Assembly (NCBI GenBank): GCA_964471825.1
Contig: CAYYKD010000018.1
Span: forward strand, 1 to 64,000
DNA: 64,000 nt
Source of the DNA: CAYYKD01 sp964471825
Lineage (GTDB): Bacteria; Spirochaetota; GWE2-31-10; CAYYKD01
Reading direction: 5' to 3'
Part shown: piece after piece, positions 1 to 7,394 of the stretch
Position numbering within the stretch: position 1 is the stretch's first letter
Layout of the letters: every line of letters begins with the position of its first letter
Notes under the pieces: generated by a model
Databases searched by the model: none
What the model saw: the letters and a program-made list of their open reading frames with translations, nothing else
What the model was told of the DNA's origin: nothing
Made by a program: the position numbers and the translations under genes

Positions 1-24
1 GCAAAAAAACGCGCTGAGGAATTA

Positions 25-714
25 TTAGAGGCTCAAAAAACATTTGATAAATTCAACAGTTTTTATAAAATCTTCCTTCTGCCCTTTATCATTGATAATC
101 TTTGCAGGGACTTTTACTGATGCCGGCTCAGATGCCCCCTCAATCCCACTCAACGATTTGATAATACTATCAAGCTCTGCATCCAGATCAACCGGTGCGA
201 TCTCCCCTTTATATTGTACGGCACAGAGAAGTGCCTCGTCATGATAATGGTCAAAGATCATAAAAGAGCGACCAAATATAAAACCACACTCATAGATATC
301 CCTATCATCAGCCTGATTCTTAAACTTGATATCTTCGATCTCATTGAAGAATTCATATCCGAGAAATCCCACTCCGCCAAGCGGAATCGGTTTGTCGTAG
401 TGATTATCTGACATTGGAGCACGATCACGAAACCCCTTAACAATAGAAAGAAAACCGTTTTTAACTCCGGTTAGTTTATAGTTTTTATTATCAGGATTCT
501 TTAAAAAATAGCCGCCCTCTTTTTTGTAAACAGTAAAGGCTTCTTTAATCACCACAATAGAATATTTACCCTTACCTGTCTCAGCATAGGCAGATTCAAG
601 CAGAACCTTAGCCTTCAAATACTCAAGTACCCCTATCGGTGTAAATCTATCAGCCGGTATAACCCTAAATGCTATGTCAGCCTCTAAAGAGGATTCTTTA
701 CTCAAATCAAACAT
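25..714 (-). CDS. trpE: Anthranilate synthase component I, N-terminal part only (truncated)
   Basis: Component I uses chorismate plus ammonia/glutamine to make anthranilate, the first step of tryptophan synthesis. The 229 residues match the TrpE N-terminal domain: an LLES segment early on, a GGVGFLGYEFFNEIED block and a FIFGRSFMIFDHYHD block. The family is about 490 aa; the catalytic chorismate-binding half is absent. Homology stops after VEFIK, and five unrelated residues follow before a stop. I chose the ATG at 714 because GGGAGG lies just upstream; a longer reading frame from 744 would start inside the terminator hairpin. The break coincides with TTATTAGAGGCTC, a motif also found in repeats elsewhere in the window, so it is either a contig-end artefact or a real truncation at a repeat. 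Confidence 0.8.
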   Translation of the reverse strand: MFDLSKESSLEADIAFRVIPADRFTPIGVLEYLKAKVLLESAYAETGKGKYSIVVIKEAFTVYKKEGGYFLKNPDNKNYKLTGVKNGFLSIVKGFRDRAPMSDNHYDKPIPLGGVGFLGYEFFNEIEDIKFKNQADDRDIYECGFIFGRSFMIFDHYHDEALLCAVQYKGEIAPVDLDAELDSIIKSLSGIEGASEPASVKVPAKIINDKGQKEDFIKTVEFIKCFLSL

Positions 715-733
715 TTTTCCTCCCATATAAAAA

Positions 734-765
734 AAGCTATCCATATATTTCTATACGGACAGCTT
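734..765 (-). terminator. Intrinsic terminator (attenuator) in the trpE leader
   Basis: On the minus strand a 14-bp stem (arms 752-765 and 734-747, two G-U pairs) closes a GAAA loop and runs straight into a tract of seven U. It ends only about 20 bases before the trpE start, so termination here would prevent trpE transcription. Its 5' arm is shared with an alternative hairpin at 756-780. Confidence 0.85.
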
Positions 766-780
766 ACGATAAGTTATCCG
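756..780 (-). promoter_or_regulatory. Candidate antiterminator hairpin overlapping the trpE attenuator
   Basis: On the minus strand CGGATA...TGTCCG pairs around an inner CTTA-TCG-TAAG hairpin with one A-C mismatch. It uses bases 756-765, the 5' arm of the terminator, so the two structures exclude one another. This is the geometry of transcription attenuation; the signal that switches it is not visible. Confidence 0.6.
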
Positions 781-841
781 CCTGCAAAAAAGCCTGCGAA
801 TAGATATATATTTACGGAGATTCTTAAAGATGCGTACATCT

Positions 842-901
842 CTACGAAAACATCCGAGAGCATATGTTAAGGAGAATACTGCCAAAATTATTGTGCAACA
901 T
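842..901 (-). CDS. Putative 19-residue leader peptide upstream of trpE
   Basis: An AAGGAGG ribosome-binding site sits six bases before an ATG, giving a 19-codon ORF (MLHNNFGSILLNICSRMFS) that ends in TAG about 60 bases before the antiterminator. Position and strong SD are those of an attenuator leader peptide. It contains no Trp codon; it is rich in Leu, Ile and Asn. A small hairpin AGATG-UACG-CATCT follows the stop codon directly. Expression is inferred from the SD only. Confidence 0.5.
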   Translation of the reverse strand: MLHNNFGSILLNICSRMFS

Positions 902-930
902 TCTATACCTCCTTAATCATAAGATAAATC

Positions 931-959
931 ATAATAGCAATTATAATCAAACTAATCAA
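931..959 (-). promoter_or_regulatory. Sigma70-type promoter for the trpE leader
   Basis: Minus strand -35 TTGATT (954-959), 17-base spacer, -10 TATTAT (931-936). It places the transcript start about 20 bases before the leader peptide SD. Confidence 0.6.
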
Positions 960-998
960 GGTAAATTTAAATAAAAGTTAACTTCATTTGTTATACAA

Positions 999-1033
999 TT
1001 ATTATGGAAGTTATGATGTTATTATGAAGTTAT
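999..1033. repeat. Direct repeat, possible operator
   Basis: TTATTATGGAAGTTAT (999-1014) and TTATTATGAAGTTAT (1019-1033) recur with a 20-base period, upstream of the trpE promoter. A partial inverted copy (AACTTCATTTGTTATAC) lies near 980. Function is a guess. Confidence 0.3.
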
Positions 1034-1285
1034 ACAACACCTTTTTTACAATACCTTTTTTACAGTACTGTTTATAACAAAGCTCTTCAACAACAATTAA
1101 ACCGGACACCATCAAAATGAGACGCGTACTTTTTTCGAAAATGATTGAAATGAGAATATTTATATGTTATTCTCAATTTGCTCATGGGTTCTTTGGTAAC
1201 ATAATGTGAGATGCATAAGTCGATGTACGCTCTCGGAAGACCTGTGATTGTTTAGTGTATCAAATATTAATAAGCAGGATAAATA

Positions 1286-4200
1286 ATGATTAGTTTAACA
1301 AATGTTGTTATCGGTTATATTCGTAATATCAGAATATCAATCTGGATTCTAATCAATGTATTTTTAGTTAGTCATATTTTATTCTCCAATGAACCGGTGT
1401 TTAAGAGATTTACAAATATTGAGGGGTTATCAAACACTGCAATTTATAAAATTTTTCAGGATAGTTCAGGTTTTCTATGGATATGTACTAAGGATGGTCT
1501 AAACCGATTTGACGGTGTTAGATTTAAGATATTTAAATCAAATCCTGATAGCCCAAATTCTTTACCGGACTCCTTTGTTACCTCTATAATTGAAGATGAT
1601 GACAACAAACTGTGGATTGGAACAGCCGGTGGCGGTCTATCCGTTTATGACCCGGTAAGTGAGGTTTTTCATAACTATTTAGCTAAAGAAAATGACAATA
1701 CAACTATCAATGACAATAGAATTTGGGGGTTATTGAAGTCAAAGGATGGCAGAATATGGGTGGCAACTTATTCGGGCGGGTTAAATATCTATGATCACAC
1801 TACAAAAACCTTCACATATATAACAAGTTTCGGCACAGGTGAGAAGCTAAGCCATGAAAATGTCTGGCCCTTAATTGAGGCATCAAATGGCGATATATGG
1901 GTTGGAACTGATGGCGGCGGAGTTAATAGAATATCGGCAAAAACTGGCAAGATTACCTACTATACTGACTCCGGTGAGAAAAATAAAATTTTATCCAGTT
2001 TAAAGATTTGGGCTTTATGCGAAGACTACGATGGCAAGATATGGATCGGTACCAGGGATAATGGTGTTTGCATACTTGATCCTCTAACGGGATTTGTAGA
2101 AATAATAACAACTGATACTAAGGGTGGCGGATTGTCTGACAACATTATTCGTGCTATACTGATTGACAATAAAAGAAACATCTGGGTAGGTACAAATAAT
2201 GGTCTACTCTTGTTTGACAGAGTGACAAGATCATATAAGTCGTATTTCTACAGGGAAGATGATAATAACACACTAAGTCACAGTAGAATTCAGACTATCT
2301 ATCAGGATAACAACAGCACACTATGGATCGGTACGCGAGACGGCCTTAATAAAATGCAGAGGCGACAGTTTCAACCAACATTTGTTGAGTATGATATCCA
2401 TCGAAAACTCGATGAGAACGATATCTTTCCAATTCTAAAAGAAAAAAACGGTGATCTATGGATCGGTTCCAGAATAGGGCTTTACAAACTGGAAAAAAAA
2501 ACCGGTCTATACAAGAAGTACATATCTGACTATATATTCGGCATTATTAGAGATTCAAAAGGGGTTCTCTGGGTAGCAGGAGAGGATACGCTTGTTACCT
2601 ACGATGAAAATAATGACCGTTTTATACATTTTGATAATGATGAAAATCTAAAAAAAATCAGGGTAATATATGAGGATAGCAAATCAAATATCTGGTTTGG
2701 TGCAAATGATGATGGTGTTTATATCTATAGAAGAGAGACCGGCTTAATTGAGTATATCGAGACTGATACTGATCTTTACACTGCTACAGTTTCATGTTTC
2801 TATGAGCCTGATGAGGAAAGACTCTTTGTGGGTACCGATGGTCATGGTTTTTTTCTCTATGAGCGATCGCTTGATAAATGGTCGTCGGTTGAAGGTTTGA
2901 AGGATAAATATATTTACAGCATTGCAGGTGACGATAAAGACAATATCTGGATAGGAACCTATAATGCAGGACTTGCAAAGTACAATCTTTCAGCGAAGAC
3001 ATATTCCTATTATAATGAGGAAAATGGCCTTCCAAACAATGTTGTACGAAGTTTAATCAAAGATGGCTCCGGTAATCTATGGATAGGAACAGGAAATGGT
3101 TTAACAAAGTATAATGAAACGGGTAATTATTTTATCAACTATAACATGGAGAATGGCCTACCGGATATGACCTTCAATAAAAATGCTTATTTCTATTCTG
3201 AAGATGGGGAGATGTTTTTAGGCACCAAAAAAGGTTACATTAGATTCTACCCTGATAAAATTGAAGAGGACAAACTAAAACCACCGTTAAAAATTGTTTC
3301 ATACAAGGAATTTGGGAAGTTCGCAAATATAAATGATATAAAAAAGAACAATAGTTTAAATATCTCATATAGGGTTAGTTATTTTTCATTTGAAGTTGCT
3401 GCTCTTGACTATAAGTTTCCTGATAAAATTCAGTATGCCTATAGACTCGAGGGGATCAGCCGAGACTGGATAAATATTGGAGAAAACAGGGAGATTTCCT
3501 TTTCAAACCTTGCACCCGGCAAGTATAAGCTTAGGGTTATCTCGACAAACAGTGATGGTTTTTGGAGCAATGATCCGCTCTCGATTGATTTTAGGATTAT
3601 TCCGCCATTCTGGAGAAATAATATTGCCTATTTAATCTATCTAATTCTGTTGATCGGTATTGTCTATCTAATAGTTTTTTTTAGATCCAGGTCACATCTT
3701 TATAAGATAAAAGAACAACAGATAATTATTGAGAAGCAGAATAACCTGGATAAACTAAAGGATGAATTTCTTGCAAATACATCGCATGAATTAAGAACTC
3801 CGTTAAATGGAATAATCGGAATTGTTGATTCTCTTGTTGAGGGGGCTTGCGGCGAAATAAATGATGGTGTACAGGAAAACCTGTCAATGGTAATTTCTGC
3901 TGCAAGAAGACTTTCATCACAGATCAACGATATTTTAGATTTTTCAAAGATAAAACATGACGATCTTAAGATTGATATGAATGCAATAGATCTCTCTGCA
4001 ATATCAGATACTGTTGTGAAATTCTATGTAACATTAGCAGAGCAAAAAAAAATTACTCTGATAAATAATATCGGCAATGATCTTCCCATGGTAAACGGGG
4101 ATGAGGAAAGGCTTGTCCAGGTTTTTAATAATCTAATCGGTAATGCGATTAAATTTACAGAATCAGGAGGAAAAGTTGTACTAAGTGCTAATAGACTTAA

Positions 4201-4786
4201 TGATTTTATTGAGATTAGCGTTAAGGATAACGGTATCGGCATAAGTGCAGATAGTCTTGAAAAAATATTTGAACCGTTTACACAGCAGGACGGATCAACC
4301 TCCAGGTCCTATGGTGGATCAGGATTAGGTTTATCTATCACAAAAAAGATTATCACACTTCTGGGGGGAACCATAAGGGTGGAGTCAACACCGGGAAATG
4401 GATCGGAATTTACCTTTTCACTAAGTATAAGTGACTCTGGTGTTGTCAGTAAGAAATATGAACGACCTGTCATAGTTAAGCATTATGATGAAACACCCCA
4501 TATAAACAGTAAAACAAATCCAAAGCCATTAAATGATGATATTTTAAGTGTCATCCCTGCTGATAATTACAAGATACTGATAGTTGACGATGATCCGATA
4601 AATATAAGTGTTCTGGTCAACTATCTGACTCTAAATGATTACAAACCCTACACTGCCTACTCGGGGGAGGAAGCCCTGCTTCTGATAGAGGAGGTAAACG
4701 ATTTTGATCTTATCTTATTAGATGTTATGATGCCGCGGATGTCAGGCTACGATGTCTGTGAGAAGATTCGAGAAAAATACCCGGCC
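1286..4786 (+). CDS. Two-component-regulator-propeller hybrid histidine kinase, N-terminal 1167 residues
   Basis: Membrane sensor kinase. A hydrophobic N-terminal segment (about residues 16-36) is followed by about 14 propeller repeats of the [LI]W[IV]GT...GL..[YF] type (about 45-660), enough for two seven-bladed propellers, then a Y_Y_Y domain (LAPGKYKLRV), one transmembrane helix (IAYLIYLILLIGIVYLIVFF), a HisKA domain with phospho-accepting H834 in SHELRTPLNGI, an HATPase with N box (NNLIGNAIKF) and G boxes (DNGIGIS, GGSGLGLS), and a receiver whose phospho-acceptor is D1146 in LLDVMMPRMSG. The gene runs into an assembly gap in the receiver and continues at 4797-5483. The family is best known for sensing polysaccharide breakdown products in Bacteroidetes; the ligand here is unknown. 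Confidence 0.92.
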
Positions 4787-4796
4787 NNNNNNNNNN
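4787..4796. other. Assembly gap (10 N) inside the receiver domain
   Basis: Ten N split the kinase between REKYPA and LPVIFLTAK, which should be almost adjacent in a receiver. The bases right after the gap (4797-4823) are not receiver sequence and include a hairpin CGGCT-CCAAAAA-AGCCG, so the gap edge is probably contaminated. Confidence 0.95.
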
Positions 4797-5483
4797 ACGT
4801 AAAAAAACGGCTCCAAAAAAGCCGAATTTTTGCCTGTTATTTTTTTGACAGCTAAGAACCAGTCTCTTGATCTTGTAACAGGTCTTGAGGTTGGTGCAAA
4901 TGATTACATCTCAAAACCATTCAGCAGATCTGAGTTAATGGCACGGATCAAACTAAACTTGAGTTTATCCAGAGCTAATGTAGATACTGTTACAGGTATC
5001 GCAAACAGAAGGTATTTTGAGGATATATCTGATATCGAATGGCGTCGTGCACTGCGAGAGAACAATGATATATCGGTTATTCTTATTGATGTTGATTGTT
5101 TTAAGATCTACAATGACACCTACGGCCATCAGTTTGGCGATGCATGCCTTAGGAAGATCGCAAATGCGATAAGAGGTGCTTCGAAGAGACCGGCAGACAC
5201 AACTGCGAGATATGGTGGTGAAGAATTCATTGTGCTTCTTCCAAATACAGGGTTATCTGGTGCTGAGATTGCTGCAGAGAGTATAAGACAGAAAGTAGAA
5301 TCGTTAATGATACCGCATCAAAATTCCCCTGTGAAGCCACACATAACCATAAGTATTGGAGTTGCCAGTTGTGTCGCAATGATTACAATTGACAAACACA
5401 GGTTAATTGATGAAGCTGATAAGGTTCTATATGAGGCAAAGAGAACAGGTAGAAACAAGGTTGTTTCAAAGTTTGTAGAGTAG
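4797..5483 (+). CDS. Continuation of the hybrid kinase: receiver C-terminus plus GGDEF diguanylate cyclase
   Basis: From about 4830 the frame reads LPVIFLTAKNQ, then GLEVGANDYISKPFS, the second half of the receiver with its conserved Lys, then a GGDEF domain beginning at DTVTGIANRRYFE. The active-site motif is GGEEF, and an RPAD inhibitory-site motif lies five residues before it, so the domain should make c-di-GMP and be product-inhibited. It is the output domain of the sensor kinase, which links extracytoplasmic sensing to c-di-GMP in one chain. The likely whole protein is about 1390 residues. A stand-alone response regulator starting at 4830 is possible only if the gap is larger than it seems. 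Confidence 0.9.
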
Positions 5484-5571
5484 ATATTTGATTTATTAAA
5501 AATTGAATGTCCCGGTATAGTATGAGTTTTTTTGTTTTTTATTTTATCGTGCTTATTAAATTTTCTATAAT

Positions 5572-5579
5572 GCCGATAT
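5572..5579 (+). promoter_or_regulatory. Possible sigma28-type -10 element upstream of the MCP
   Basis: GCCGATAT, close to the FliA-type -10 GCCGATAA, lies 35 bases before the MCP start. No good TAAA -35 stands at the usual 15-base distance (TAAA occurs only 11 bases upstream), so this is weak. Confidence 0.25.
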
Positions 5580-5613
5580 TATAACAAATATTTTTTAGTG
5601 ATTAAGGTATAAT

Positions 5614-7116
5614 ATGGACATAATGAATCAGGACAGAATAAAAAGAAAGACTATTGCAACAAGTGTAGCAGTTATATTACTAACAGGTATTATAGTTGTT
5701 TCGGTGATAATTGGCGGTATTTCTTATTATTATGAGCGGCTTAATGCAATTGAAGTAATGAAAAATCAGGTAGAAGCCATTGCTGAGAAACTATCATTCA
5801 GTCTTGTCGAGCCACTTTGGGCCTTTGATAAATCTGCAGTAAGTAAAACCATCGAACTTGAGTTAAAAGAGAGGCACATCAATGCGATCTACATTCTCAA
5901 TGAAAATGGACAGATTGAATCAGGTAAATACAAGGATAAAGAGAATGCCTGGAAGCTAACAGAGTATAATAACAACATATTTCAGCTTGATAAGGGTAGA
6001 ATGATACGGCTGATGAGTTACTATAAAAATCGGACAAAAAGAGAGTTGAGAAAAGATTCAACACTTTTAGGCTCTGTTCATGTCTATTGTACTGACCATT
6101 TTCTAAATCAGGATTTGAATGTAAGTATCCTAAAAATTATTCTTCAAACTATGGCACTAATTATTACAACAATGGTATTGATCTTTATTACATTAAACAG
6201 GAAGATTTTTAGACCTCTAAAGGAAATTTCAAATCATAGTGTTGTTGTTTCTGAAGGACATTTAACACCATTTGAAAAGTATTCTGATCAGAATAATGAG
6301 TTGGGTTATCTTGTTAACAGTTTTAACCGTCTTGTAGATAGTTTTGCAAAAATTTCTCAGCAGTCGCAAGAGGTAGCATTTAAATTAAAAAGAACAGTTA
6401 CTGAGAATAAAGAAACTATAACGCTATTCTCAGAGATAACAAACAATGAGGCCGCTTCACTTGAGGAAATATCATCAACTCTCATTGAATCCGCATCTGC
6501 TATAAAGAACATCTCTAATAACTCACAGGAAGGATCAAGTAAATTAAAGGAGAGTTCTGCAAAGGCAAATCAGGGGTTTGCTTTGATTGACAAAATCATA
6601 GATAGTATTGAGGGGATTTCACAACACTCAAAGACTATTAAGAACTCACTTGAGCTTATCTATGGTATAACTGAGGAAACCGATATGCTTGCATTGAATG
6701 CCTCCATAGAAGCTGCCAAAGCCGGTGATGCAGGTCGCGGATTCTCTGTCGTTGCTACCGAGATTAGAAAACTTGCCGAAAAATCGCAGATTACCGCTAA
6801 AGAAATAGAGGCAAGAATAGGTGAAAACAACTCAATAGTAGAGGAAGCAAGAGAGTTTATTATTAACTCTCAGAAAACATTTAAAGAGATACTTGAAACA
6901 ACAGTTGCCTCAAGTCAGATTATCTCTGAGATATCATCTGCTATAAATGAAGAATCAGTCGCTCAGGGTGAAATTATTAATTCGGTTGATAACATAAATG
7001 CTGCCATGCAGAATATTATTGAAAAATTTGAATTGATCAAAAAGAGTTCATTAATCATCGATGATGCAGCTTACACTCTTATGAATCTTGTTGCAATGTT
7101 TAAGATTGGTGAATAA
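5614..7116 (+). CDS. Methyl-accepting chemotaxis protein
   Basis: Membrane chemoreceptor that signals to CheA/CheW. Residues about 14-37 form the first transmembrane helix, about 38-168 a periplasmic sensor segment (YERLNAIEVMKNQVEAI, VEPLWAFDKSAV), about 170-192 the second helix, then a HAMP domain and a long signalling coiled coil. The conserved hairpin tip reads MLALNASIEAAKAGDAGRGF, followed by SVVATEIRKLAEKS. It stands alone; no che gene is nearby. AAGG lies a few bases before the ATG. The short C-terminus lacks a visible CheR-docking pentapeptide. Confidence 0.95.
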   Translation: MDIMNQDRIKRKTIATSVAVILLTGIIVVSVIIGGISYYYERLNAIEVMKNQVEAIAEKLSFSLVEPLWAFDKSAVSKTIELELKERHINAIYILNENGQIESGKYKDKENAWKLTEYNNNIFQLDKGRMIRLMSYYKNRTKRELRKDSTLLGSVHVYCTDHFLNQDLNVSILKIILQTMALIITTMVLIFITLNRKIFRPLKEISNHSVVVSEGHLTPFEKYSDQNNELGYLVNSFNRLVDSFAKISQQSQEVAFKLKRTVTENKETITLFSEITNNEAASLEEISSTLIESASAIKNISNNSQEGSSKLKESSAKANQGFALIDKIIDSIEGISQHSKTIKNSLELIYGITEETDMLALNASIEAAKAGDAGRGFSVVATEIRKLAEKSQITAKEIEARIGENNSIVEEAREFIINSQKTFKEILETTVASSQIISEISSAINEESVAQGEIINSVDNINAAMQNIIEKFELIKKSSLIIDDAAYTLMNLVAMFKIGE

Positions 7117-7160
7117 AATTAAGATAAATCGATTAAAAAAATAAGACACACCGGTTTAAC

Positions 7161-7217
7161 GCTCATGCAAAAAGGCTCATGCTGAAATTAAAGATCTATT
7201 TTTGCATGAGCTTTTTA
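7161..7217 (+). terminator. Terminator after the MCP; member of the dispersed palindrome family
   Basis: GCTCATGCAAAAA (7161-7173) and TTTTTGCATGAGC (7199-7211) make a 13-bp stem, then CTTTTTAG. A second GCTCATGC (7175-7182) can pair with the same 3' arm. The arm resembles the GAGGCTCTTGCAAAAAT arms found at 44140 and 52313. Confidence 0.7.
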
Positions 7218-7394
7218 GTAACTACTCAAATAACTGCTTAAACTTAAAAAATTTCTGTTTTAAAAACAAAAAATACTCTTCAGAATAATGATTATCTGAT
7301 GTATAATACTCAGACTAAATAACCAATAAAGTGATATAATAAAATGTATTGCTGGAATTTCACCTTAAATGAAAAAAATGTTTTGGAGAAAAAT

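Larger units (their letters stand above)
902..1285. other. Divergent intergenic region between trpE leader and sensor kinase
   Basis: AT-rich spacer with no convincing gene. It holds the trpE promoter, a direct repeat TTATTATGGAAGTTAT / TTATTATGAAGTTAT (999-1033) and a second imperfect tandem repeat of ACCTTTTTTACAAT (about 1037-1066). I see no clear promoter for the downstream kinase. AGGA upstream of 1286 is the likely kinase ribosome-binding site. Confidence 0.4.

Noticed and set aside
1208..1245. Second copy of the trpE leader element near 1210-1240
   Set aside because: Only GATGTACGC and CTCTCGG are shared with the leader, in a different order; too little for a repeat call.
4797..4855. 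Extension of the sensor kinase frame through the N gap to a stop at 4855
   Set aside because: The frame after ten arbitrary N is meaningless; the receiver resumes in another frame and runs to 5483.
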